Assembly: GCF_000208865.1 (NCBI RefSeq)
Contig: NC_018397.1
Coordinates: 4,741,748-4,805,747, forward strand
Direction of reading: 5' to 3'
DNA length: 64,000 nt
Source of the DNA: Neospora caninum Liverpool
Lineage: Eukaryota; Apicomplexa; Conoidasida; Eucoccidiorida; Sarcocystidae
The notes beneath the pieces are model-generated. The model saw nothing but the letters and a program-made list of their open reading frames with translations, was not told the origin of the DNA and did no database searches. The first letter of the stretch is position 1. Every line of letters begins with the position of its first letter. Position numbers and translations under genes: made by a program. Positions 12,157 to 21,860 of this stretch are shown here, piece after piece.

Positions 12157-15100
12157 CTATAAATAGATATAGAGCGACATTTGAACCGGTTTGAATCTGC
12201 ACAAGAATGTCGAAAGGGGTACGTCCTTGGGTGTAGCGGGGGTGTTTTTGAAGAGCGAGAGGCATGTCAGGTCGTTGACGCGCAGTCGCTTCTTTCCTAG
12301 CCGGCGCATGCATTCGATTTTCACTTGCCTTTTGCGCTGTCGTTCCTCCAGGGCTGCAGTTGCGAGGCGCCTTTCGCGCTCCCTCCGAGCTTTCAACTTC
12401 GGGCCTCGCTTCACGGACCGGAAGCAGGCGTATTGCAAGCGCTTGTCGAATTTCGCAGCAGTGCCTGGACGGAGGCAGCAGGACGAGAGGCGCGATTTTG
12501 ACGAAAAGTCGGACACAACGGCAGAGACGCACCGGCCTTGATCGGCAGGGCGGGAGCTCTGCTTACTGAGAGACTTGCTGCATGTTTGCGGCCGAGGAGG
12601 CGGAACAAACTTGAGAGAGGTCACGCAGGGTGTTGTGTGAAAGACAGGGAGGCCATTGAAAGGTACGGCGACACAGGGTTCGAAGGAGAATACAAACACA
12701 CCAGACGGAATGAGGAAGAAGTGCAGGAAAGAACAAGTGCAGGAAAGAACAAGTGCGGGAAAGAACAAGTGCGGGAAACGAATAAGTGCCCGAACGCGAC
12801 GAAGAAGAGGTTCTTCGTTTCGGCGCGCTTCGGCGGTGTGTTCCGACTTCCGTTCTTCTGTCTGTGCTGTCTGTACACCACGAGGAAATGTCGCGGGCGG
12901 GAGGCACGAGCAAGAGAGAAAGGGATTTAACTCGAAGGCAAGAAAAGAGGAAGCAGGCAATAAATGTCGGTCCACAGAAAGAGAGAAGAAAGGGAAAAGA
13001 GAGAAGGAAGAGGAAACGGAAAGAAGTAGAAGAAGAGACGAAAGCGAAAAACGAGACTTTTGTAACGCACCAGGAACGACTACAGGTTTGAGATTCAGAG
13101 CGTGTAAAACGTGGAGGTAAATCTCGGGCTTCTTCCGCGCCAGATACTGCAGGTGCCTGAAGAGGAAAGAGAAGTCTTTGCCAGAAAAACGGAGAGATAG
13201 CCACTGCTGCGGCACGCGCGAGTCTTCCAACCTCTCGCCCACGCTGCAGTCTGCATGCAGCTGCTCAGCTTTGTATACAAACCCACGATCCTCTGGAAAA
13301 TGTAAGATAGTCCTCAGTCCTTTCTTCAATAAAAAACGCGCGAGAGGCGCGAGATGCGGGTTTCCCTCCTCACTTGCGTCTTCGGACGACGAGGGCTCGC
13401 AGGCCTCGGACACAAGAGAGATCTTTCCGGTGGCGAATCATGTGCTGAGTCAGGTAGTTGATGCGGGCGGTGAGAGACGCAACTTGGAAGCCTTCGCTGC
13501 CGCAATCATCCGCATGCAGCCGGAAGTTGCGGCGGTAGTGCGCCTTGAGGAAATCCTGCTGGAAAGGCTGAAGGAACGGGAGAAACCACGGGAAGGAGGG
13601 AAGAGTGGAAGGAACGACAGAACTAGACGCCCACAGAGAGAGCATCTTCGGGGGGAGCGGACGGTGCAACAGCCTCATCGAGAGCGCCACGGAATGCAAG
13701 AGAAAAAGACGAGAGCGAAACAAAAACCACAGCTGAAGGATTTGAAAACCTGCGCAGCGACTTTCTTCAGTGAAACAAACGCGCATGCACATGCACAGAT
13801 ACACCCGCATACGCCGATGCACAGAGCTAGACAGTGATGTGTAGAGAGAGATAGAGATAGATAGAGGGAGATAGAGAGATAGAGGGAGATAGAGAGATAG
13901 AGGGGGAGACAGAGAGAGAGATAGAGACAGAGAGATAGAGGGAGATAGAGAGATAGGTAGAGAGAGATAGAGAGAGATAGATAGGTAGATAGGTAGAGAA
14001 AGATAGAGAGCGATAGAGAGAGATGAAGATGTACACATGTGGGGACGCTAGAATATACATGCAGGCGCACAGATACAACTACGGATAGATGTACATATGC
14101 AGATGCGGAGGTAGAGAGTTAGAGGCAAATTCAGATAGAGGTAGGCAAATAACATAGGTAAATAGATTTATGGGCATGATTGCCCAAAGATGGCAGAGTA
14201 CACATAGAGAACGCGATGAAGAGAAAGAGAAAGGAGACGGATTTCGAGAGACGCACAGTCCCATGCTTCTGTGGCATTCGAATCATTAGAAATGGAAGTG
14301 AAGAAAAAGGTGGCTCACCCCGGACGGATCAAGATCTGAGTAGTCGATTTCCCAGGCGTGGTGAACGCCTCCCTGACCGGCTGCGGCTTCTTTCTCCAGC
14401 GTCTCGAAATCGACGCTCTCCTCGGAAAGGACATTTCTGAGAGCCTTTGTCGGCCGAAAACGTCTCCCCTCATCCTCGCGCTCGTCACCTCCTGCCTTCT
14501 CCCTTTCTGATTCCCCCTCGTCCTTCTCTTCGTCTTCCTCGTCCATCTCTTCACCTTCCTCGTCTTCCTCTTCCTCTGCCTCTTTCCTTTCCTCTTCACC
14601 TTCCTCCGTCTCTTCAGGTTCCTCTTCAGCGTCTTTTCTCCTTGCTTTTTTATGAGTGTTTTTCAGTGTCCCTGACTGCTCCCTGCCGTCTACGGCCTTC
14701 ACGTCTTGTCGCCTCTCGGTTGCGAGATTCTTCTCGCGTTCTTCGTTCTCGCCTTCCCGGCCTCTTTGGGATCTTCTTAGAGCTCGTGTCGGGCTGTGCT
14801 CTGCGCAATGTGCCGAGAAGAGAGAGACGGGGCGGGACGTCGCGCCGGGAAAAGGGGAAGCTGGGCGCACCTGGTGGCGGTCTTGGGGTGTACATACACC
14901 CGGCCACGTCGCGAAGTGCGGAAACGCGAAGAGAGGTGACACGGCCCGGAGACGGGAAGGCGCGCGCGTTCGGCGAGAGGAACAGCACGACCAACCCTCG
15001 GAAAGAGACGAGAAGGCGCAGGGAAACAAAGCGAAAGGAGCAGCAGTGGGAGAAACCGGCGAAGAAGGACACAGGACGGGAACGTCCCGCGCAGGAGCGA

Positions 15101-15683
15101 GAGCGAAGGCTGGTGTGGCGAGAGAGGGAAGGCGAGGAAGAGTGGAGAGAACAGGAGAAAAATGGAAAGAAGCTGGAGGCGCGAAACGCCCGGCACTTGG
15201 GGCCTGTGCACCTGTATGCCGACTCCACGAGGCCGAGGCACGCTGAGTCGCCAGAGAGATGAAGAGAACAAGACAGAAAGATATCCGCGAAACGGTGAAC
15301 ACCTCTTTACTCTTAACGGGACAACAGGATGCAGATGAATACGAAGAAGACAGGGTAAATGAAACCGATGACGAAGAAGCTGATGAAGACGCAGAAGTTG
15401 ACCGAGACGAAGAAGATGACCGAGACGAAGATGACGAAACTGAAGACGCAGAAGAGCGACAGCGGCCAGGGGGCAGAAATGGAGAAGGCCGAGAAGACAC
15501 AGATGGAGACGAGGTAGACGAAAAACGAGCCGAAGAGGGCAGGAAGGAAACAGACACGAACGAGGCAGAGGAACTACCGGAAGACAGAGACACTCGCGAA
15601 AAAGGGGAAGAAGACAAAGAAGCGTTTATCATATTTCGGTCCCAGAGAGCCCTGGGGGCCGAGGAAGAACAAGGCCGCTCCAT
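12157..15683 (-). CDS. MRPS15: organellar small-subunit ribosomal protein uS15
   Basis: Binds 16S-like rRNA in an organellar small subunit. Four exons on the minus strand: 15683-14319, 13567-13374, 13156-13071, 12464-12157, all in frame, giving about 650 residues. The uS15 core is at about 459-548 and is unmistakable: [20 protein letters not shown], then [20 protein letters not shown] joined across an intron to [20 protein letters not shown]. Bacterial uS15 is only about 89 residues. Here an N-terminal region of about 455 residues is Ser/Arg-rich and then very acidic, and a basic coiled C-terminal tail of about 100 residues follows. The Ser/Arg-rich, acid-poor start suits organelle import; the mitochondrion is more likely than the apicoplast but is not shown. 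The start at 15683 is the first ATG of the open frame and is uncertain, as is the acceptor choice at 13567 versus 13558. Confidence 0.8.
12721..12785. repeat. 16-bp tandem repeat, 4 copies
   Basis: Four copies of GTGCAGGAAAGAACAA, with GTGCGGG variants in the last two, lie in the third intron of the uS15 gene. Confidence 0.85.
13836..14028. repeat. GATAGA/GAGATA-rich minisatellite
   Basis: About 190 bases built from GAGATAGAGAGATAGAGG-like units lie in the first intron of the uS15 gene. The reverse strand reads as runs of [13 protein letters not shown] peptide in every frame, so the long open frames here are repeat artefacts. Confidence 0.9.
14887..14900. repeat. GGTGT-N4-ACACC palindrome, perfect copy
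   Basis: GGTGTACATACACC lies inside the first coding exon of the uS15 gene (minus strand), encoding part of GVCTPQ in the non-conserved extension. Confidence 0.85.
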
Positions 15684-16575
15684 GATGGAGGGAGGAAGGC
15701 GACTGGTTGACTCCTCTCTCTTTGCTAACAAACAGTCAACAGTGGACACAAGCGAAAGGAGCGAAGAAAGACGAGAAAGGAGCGAAGAAAGACGAGAAAG
15801 GAGCGAAGAAAGACGAGAAAGGAGCGAAGGAAGACGAGAAAGGATGTTTCCTTCTTTTCTGAGTGTCTGTCCGCGTGTCTCTCTCTTGTCGGTTTTCCTT
15901 CGTCAGAGAGCGCTGCAGAAGTCTGGACGGAGGACGCAAAGAAAAGCGAAGCAACGAGACAGGAGACAGCGACAGGGAGAGATGTGGAGGCTCCTCGGTT
16001 CTCCCTTTGGATTCTCACTAACGGCTTCTCCTGCCTGATGATCTCCCAAAAACAAGGACATGTCGTGTCTTGTGAAACTGGAATTGCCGCCTGTGACACG
16101 GAGAGACCGAGCAAGAAAAACGCGCTCGTGTGCATGTGCGCGCATGCGTGCATGCAGAAAACAGGCTTTTTTCCGCGGCGAAACTTTCCTGGCTTCTTAA
16201 CGATGTCCCTTCGGCAACCCTCCCTTCCTCGCTAGCGTTTAAACGAAACGAAAAGACGAGACACAGGTAAATAGGGGTTTTTTCTTTACAGCGGAGAAGA
16301 GGGTGACACCGCTCTTCGCTCGCCAGGGAGAGCTCGGACTCCTTCACTTTTTTTTCACCGCGCTCGTCTTGCGGCCTCTCTTTCTCCCTTCTATTTCTAC
16401 ACATCGACTGCAGCATCGCTTTCTACAACGCCTTCTCATCGCGCGTCTCTCGGCTTGGTTTTTTCACGTGCCTGTCTCCGCTGGGAAGCGCAAAGAGGCA
16501 TCGCCCCCGAACCTGAGACTCTTTTCTACGTGTGTACGTCCTCTCTTTTCCAGCGTTCTCGCTTGTCCGCATGCG
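15684..16575. other. divergent intergenic region
   Basis: Promoter region between uS15 (minus) and the Obg GTPase (plus). It holds a 21-bp tandem repeat and a strong acceptor-like sequence, TTTTTTCTTTACAG, ending at 16291, which may mark an intron in the 5' leader of the Obg gene. Confidence 0.5.
15757..15840. repeat. 21-bp tandem repeat, 4 copies
   Basis: Four head-to-tail copies of a unit beginning AGGAGCGAAGAAAGACGAGA lie just upstream of the proposed uS15 start codon. The last copy has one A-to-G change. Confidence 0.9.
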
Positions 16576-19074
16576 ATGACTGGCCCCAGAGTCGATCGCA
16601 AAGTGGTGCGGCGCTGTCTCTTTCCTTCGCCTTCCGTACGCCCTCAGCGGTGGCCTGGGATCGAGGGAAAGCGCGGCAAACAGCGAGATCTCTCGCGATG
16701 TGCGTCTCCCTATCTGCATCCATCTTCTTGTCAACTGTCGCCTCTCTCGTCTTACCCACGCCTCTCCCGTCTTTCGCACTTGTTCGCCTCTCCCCTCTCT
16801 TCTAAACCATCGTCTCTGTCCTACAGCTCTCCGTCTTCCTCCTCCGCTGCTTCCTTCTCCTCCGCCGCTTCCTTCTCGTCTTCCTCGTCTTCCTCGTCTT
16901 CCGCTTCATTTGTCGACTCGCGCGTTCTCCGAGTATACGGCGGTCGCGGCGGCCCCGGTTCGTGTAGCTACACGAAGCATGCGAAGCAGATTTTGGTCGG
17001 CCCCGGCACTCCGTCGGGAGGAAAGGGCGGCGACGGCGGCAGCGTCATTCTCCGCGTGCTCCCGACAGGCCGTCGCGAGCCCGCGGCTGCATCCGGCGGC
17101 CTTCCTTCCTCGCCTTCTCGCGAGGGACAGCGCGTCTTCTCGCTGACGAAAAAAGCCGAGAAAGCGGCGCGGATCCACTCTGCCTCGGCGAGTGTCTGCG
17201 GAGGCCTCGGCGGCCTCCCAGGCTGGGCACGAGGCGAGGACGGTCGGCGCGGCGGGAAGAGCCACAGACCCGGAGAAACGGGAAGAGACACTGTCCTCCT
17301 CGTTCCCCCCGGCACCGTCGTCTGGGAATTGCGACCTCGACGCTCAGTTCCTTCGCCCGCAAAAAGCAAGGAAGACTCACCAGAGCGAACTTCCTCGTCG
17401 TCCTCAGCCTCCTCAGACTCTTCAGACTCTGCTGTCGCTCCCTCTGTCTCCTCTTTGCCGGCGGACTCGAATGGTTTCCCCCGGTGCGAGCGCGTTTTTT
17501 TGGGCGATTTGTTGCCGTCTTCCCCGCCGCTGGTGGTGGCGCGAGGCGGTCGGGGGGGTCGGGGCAACTCGCGGGCGGACCCGCACAGAGCCGCCGGTGG
17601 CGAAGACGGCGAGGAAAAGGTGATTCAGGTTGAGTTGAAGAGCATTGCAGACGTCGGCCTAGTCGGTTTTCCGAACGCTGGCAAGTCCTCGATTCTGGCG
17701 GCCCTCTCACGCTGTTCCCCGCGCGTCGCGGGGTTCCCCTTCACCACCAAGGCCCCAAATGTGGGGCAAGTCGCCTTCAAAAACGGAGACACTTTGGCAG
17801 TCGCAGACCTCCCCGGTCTGGTTCAAAACGCGCACTTGAACGAGGGCCTCGGCCACGCTTTTCTCCGACACTGCGAACGCACAAGTCTCCTCGTGTACGT
17901 CATCGACGCGAGCGGCGACTCCGCCACAGAAGTGGAGAGTGAAGAAAACGAGGCGGAGAGTGAGACTGAGAGGAGCGGCAGGGGAGGCCAGGCCTCCCTG
18001 GGCGAGGCGATGGCAGCCAAGAAGAGCAGACGAGGGAAACGAAGGGCCGGGGACGAAGCGAGTGTGGAAACACAGAGCCGAGAACGCAGAAGGCGAAAAC
18101 AACGTGAGAATGTCAACGAAAATCCTAAGGGAAAAGACCGAAGGGAAGCAGGGAGTGAAGAGGAGGATCCTGGAGTGGGTGAGACGGCGCCGCGGGGGGG
18201 AAGGGGCCGGAGGAAGAGAGGAATCGCTGAACAGAACGCATTTGCAGGAGCGGCTCAAGAGTCGAGCGGCGGGAAAGCGAGCAGCCGTGGGAGTCGAGCC
18301 GATTCAGAAGGAAGGGGAGAACAGAAGGACACGCAAGACGAGGACGAAGACACAGACAGTCTGTCAGATGACAGTCGCAAGTGGCTTTCCGGAATGCCGC
18401 GTATTCCAAGAGATCCTGTCGAAGCGTTCTTCGCTCTGTACCGCGAAGTCTGTCTGTACAGCGCAAGTCTGGCGACGCGCCCGTTCATCATTGCAGCAAC
18501 CAAGTGCGACTTGCATCCGGAGAAAACACTGGAAAACGTGGACCGTCTCTGGCGAGAACTAAACAGCCCGCGGCAGGAGAGCCGCCTCGCTGCGATGAGG
18601 CAGCTCGCGCTGGCAAAGCACGGAATGTGTTTGGGACTCAAGGGGCGAGAAGAGAAGGGGGATCGCAGAGTGCACGACGAGACACCTGAGCATCACTGTT
18701 TGCATGGCGGCAGAAGAACAGAGGAAAGCGAGTCAAACTGGAAGGGGGGAAGGCGGGGTTTGGAGAAAGAGGAGACAGGCCGGTCAGAGGCGCACCCGAC
18801 ACCGCCAGAGCAGCATCGATTAGGCGAGCAGCACGGAGAGAGTGTGGGCAACACGCGTAACAGGGACGAAGACGAACTCAGACAGACAACTCAGAGATAC
18901 AAAGAGCAAGGAACGGCGCGACCGGCCGGTATTCAAGTTGTTGCGATCAGTTCGCGACACGGCCAGTGCCTAGAGCTTCTTGCGGAAACCATGAAGTCTG
19001 TGGTTGAGGCCCACCGCGGAGAGAGAGAGCGAGTCATGCAGCGGCAGCTCGAGGAGTGGAAACGAAGGGGCTAA
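16576..19074 (+). CDS. Obg/CgtA-family GTPase, probably organellar
   Basis: Obg GTPases act in late large-subunit ribosome assembly. This single open frame gives 832 residues, against about 400 in bacteria. A Ser-rich leader is followed by the glycine-rich Obg fold from about 116 (VYGGRGGPG, GGKGGDGG, ARGGRGGRGN) and then the G domain: G1 GFPNAGKSS (364-372), the FPFTT switch, G3 DLPGLV (411-416), a TKCD variant of NKxD (642-645) and G5 AISSRHG (about 790). A charged insertion of about 150 residues separates G3 from G4, and another of about 100 separates G4 from G5. The leader, with few acidic residues, suggests import into the mitochondrion or apicoplast. The start was placed at the first ATG (16576); an upstream leader exon is possible because a strong acceptor ends at 16291 and the frame is open from there. 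Confidence 0.88.
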   Translation: MTGPRVDRKVVRRCLFPSPSVRPQRWPGIEGKRGKQRDLSRCASPYLHPSSCQLSPLSSYPRLSRLSHLFASPLSSKPSSLSYSSPSSSSAASFSSAASFSSSSSSSSSASFVDSRVLRVYGGRGGPGSCSYTKHAKQILVGPGTPSGGKGGDGGSVILRVLPTGRREPAAASGGLPSSPSREGQRVFSLTKKAEKAARIHSASASVCGGLGGLPGWARGEDGRRGGKSHRPGETGRDTVLLVPPGTVVWELRPRRSVPSPAKSKEDSPERTSSSSSASSDSSDSAVAPSVSSLPADSNGFPRCERVFLGDLLPSSPPLVVARGGRGGRGNSRADPHRAAGGEDGEEKVIQVELKSIADVGLVGFPNAGKSSILAALSRCSPRVAGFPFTTKAPNVGQVAFKNGDTLAVADLPGLVQNAHLNEGLGHAFLRHCERTSLLVYVIDASGDSATEVESEENEAESETERSGRGGQASLGEAMAAKKSRRGKRRAGDEASVETQSRERRRRKQRENVNENPKGKDRREAGSEEEDPGVGETAPRGGRGRRKRGIAEQNAFAGAAQESSGGKASSRGSRADSEGRGEQKDTQDEDEDTDSLSDDSRKWLSGMPRIPRDPVEAFFALYREVCLYSASLATRPFIIAATKCDLHPEKTLENVDRLWRELNSPRQESRLAAMRQLALAKHGMCLGLKGREEKGDRRVHDETPEHHCLHGGRRTEESESNWKGGRRGLEKEETGRSEAHPTPPEQHRLGEQHGESVGNTRNRDEDELRQTTQRYKEQGTARPAGIQVVAISSRHGQCLELLAETMKSVVEAHRGERERVMQRQLEEWKRRG

Positions 19075-21860
19075 GCGAGGGAAGTGGAAAAGAGAGGGGC
19101 AGAGCTCTTTCAAAGACTGGAAAGAGCGGAGAGAGAAGGACGGGAACAGCGCACGTAGGACAAGAGGAAGACTGGTGTTATGGAATGAAGGCGCGAGAAG
19201 GCGTGGGGAGGCCAAAAAGAGGAGCAGAGGCGACTGAAGAACCGGGAGCGAAAGGTGGAAAGGCAGACAAGGTCGAGAGGACAGAGAAGCTGAGCAACAG
19301 CGTGTTTTTCCCGGGTCCACTGAAACGGCTTTTGAACGGAGTTGGCTCCGTCCCCTCCGCTAAGTTCTTTCGTTTTTCATCTGATTCTAAGAGAAACCGA
19401 AAAAAGGGATTGCTGTCGCTATTTTTCTGAGAAACGTTTCCAGTTTTTGCACGGCTTGCGCGGTCTCCTTGCTGTTTCGCTTTTGTGTGTACACCGGATG
19501 GTGCTTTTATCTAATGCCTGGTTTCAGTGGAGGTACTTGTACAGAATGTCGATATCTCTAGACAGGCGCAGGCATAACCATAAATACTTACGGACGTGTG
19601 ATGTGTGGCATGGCCATCGGGATACACGCTGCGCAGCTAGGCCTTTTCGCTTCGCAGTTTGCCGTGCGACTGTTGACTACTCGGAAGATTTGCCGCGCGA
19701 CCCGGATCTTGGCTTACAAACCGGGGCAAAACGCGTAGTGATGACCGCCTTGTGTTGACTCAAGCAACTCTGCCGCCAAAATTTGGACCGGCTCTGCGCT
19801 GAGGAATGTGAGGTCGAGGCTGCTTTCACTCGTCTTCCCTCGTCCCTGGCTACACCAGAAATTGTATGGGTAGAGAGCAACGTTCTTCCGTTGTTGTGTA
19901 CGCCGCTTGCCGCCATAAATATCACGTACCTGCCACATTTGCACGGTGAGACTCCATAGAGTGCCCCTCACGCATCTGAAGGTTTTTTCACTCCGGGTTC
20001 TTTGGTGAGAGTACGACAAGGCACAATGTGGCGACGCCTTTCCAACAGGTGTAGTCCCTATGAGGCAGAATCGCCTGCGAAAACACCCGCGGTGCAACGG
20101 ATCTACCGTAACGCTGGTTCATGGAAACAACTCCGAGCTGTTTGGCTACAGGCTTTCACTGGATTCACACTGTCTCCAAAACGCGAAGACGCTGCAGCAT
20201 GTTTCGAAAATCCTGAAACAAACCACAGGGGAGTTCCCTTCACTTGCGCAGATCAGCCGAGTTTTGCAGTCTGCTAGGTTCGGAAGGCCGCACATCTGCA
20301 TCGTTTGGGCTGTATGTACACAGACTTTCGCGCGCGGCGTGCTTGTGTGTTGTTGCCAGCGCCCGTTGGCCTGTTTCTGCTCCTTCCCCTGGCACTCAGA
20401 TTGGCGGGCGAACGCCTGAATGTGTTTCCTGGTCATTCGCTGGCAACGCAGTGGCATGAGAGGCAGGGGAACTGGCGGTAAGACTTGCCCTTGAAAAGAC
20501 AGGAAACTTTTTGCAGTGCAACCGGCCGGGGGGGCGTGTTCCGGTTTACCGTCACGCAGGTCATTTCTCACATGTGCACGGGATGTAACGGATATGTCCA
20601 CCCTTAACAGGCGGCAGAAACACGGTTGTGCAGTCGCTCTGCTGCGCGCGGAAAGGCAAGAAATGAGAGAAACTTGTGGGGTGCCTGCCGCCACTTCGTT
20701 CGCGTCGCATCGCATACCGGTCAGCTCGACGCAGCCACACGCCCCTCTGTTCGCCCACAACCGCATTCCTGCCTGCGACTGCACATGGATTCACCTCCTC
20801 CAGTTTTCTTTCATCCGTCTATCCAGTTTTCGAAAGCGGACACGGTTCCTCCGGGACTTCGGTTGCATCGTGTCTCTCACCCGTCCCCACGCGGCGTCGC
20901 GAGGCCTGCCCAACGCTCCAGTCAGGAGACTCCATGCGCCTCCCCCCCCCCCCCCCCCTCGGGCCAGTGTGTCGCGCTCCCGGCGCGGAGACAGGGTAGC
21001 AAACCACGCGCGGGAAGCGGCGGTCTCTAGGGCGTGAGGAAGCCGAGGATCGCTCGGCGTTATCTACCGATATGGAGAAAAAAGTGCAGGAATGTGGCTG
21101 TTCTGTGTCGGACGCAAAAAGTTTCTTCCAGGGAGCAGTTTCTTGTTCCGGAAAAAACACAGGAACAACGCGCTTGGTGAGACTAGCAACTGTCGCGTTC
21201 CCGCAACTGCGCCGAAGACGTGGATGCCGCAATGTCAACACGTCGGTTGCCCGCCGGCTGACTAAGCGGAAGTCGCGACTGTCGGCCTGAAAGACCTTCG
21301 GCCTTTTTCCTCTTGTTCAAAGCCCTGTCTTCTGCTTTGGCGAGCCTCTTCTTCCCGGACCTTCCCAAGCGGGCAAGCAACCCCGCCTTGTCACTCGCCT
21401 CGCAAGTCTGGCGACATCCACTCCCAGCGGGAGAGCCTCGGCGTAGCCTCGAGACCCAGCATCTGCCGTCGTCAAACCGATGGGACACGGCAAGAGCGCC
21501 AGTCCGCGTCACTGCCAATTCTGTGAGCATCCGAAGCAGTCTTCTCCCACGCGTCTTGTCAGTGTAAACGGGGGCTTTTGTGGCCAGTCGCTGCCTCGTC
21601 TCCATCTTCGGAGTTCCTTCCAAGCGAAGTGAACCGCGGCGCAAAACTCTTGGCACGTGTGAACGGTGGTAGTGGAGACTGAGATGTGATTCGTTACGCC
21701 GCTGCGCAAAAGGACGGCGAACGAGATCGACAAAAGTCAACGACAATCGCTTTACGAATGCCCAGGTTGACTTGGAACTGCCTGGGGCAGTCTCGGAACC
21801 TGAGCAGGACTCAGCAGAGTGCTCGCCCCGTCTCCATATCCGCAGCACAAGTTGGTTGTG
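19075..21860. other. intergenic region, no gene recognised
   Basis: Lies between the Obg stop and the next plus-strand start. Open frames on both strands (for example minus 20146-20784, plus 20060-20419, minus 21183-22103) have no domain, no clear ATG context and no splice partners that I can pair. A run of about 18 C residues starts near 20940, and a GCTGTATGTACACA palindrome copy lies at 20309-20322. Confidence 0.5.

Noticed and set aside
13675..14078. Several long minus-strand frames rich in Ser-Leu-Tyr repeats
   Set aside because: They are translations of the GATAGA/GAGATA minisatellite, open in all frames, and lie in a uS15 intron.
15259..16038. 259-codon plus-strand acidic protein
   Set aside because: It is the antisense of the Ser-rich uS15 leader and the 21-bp repeat, with no splice or start support of its own.
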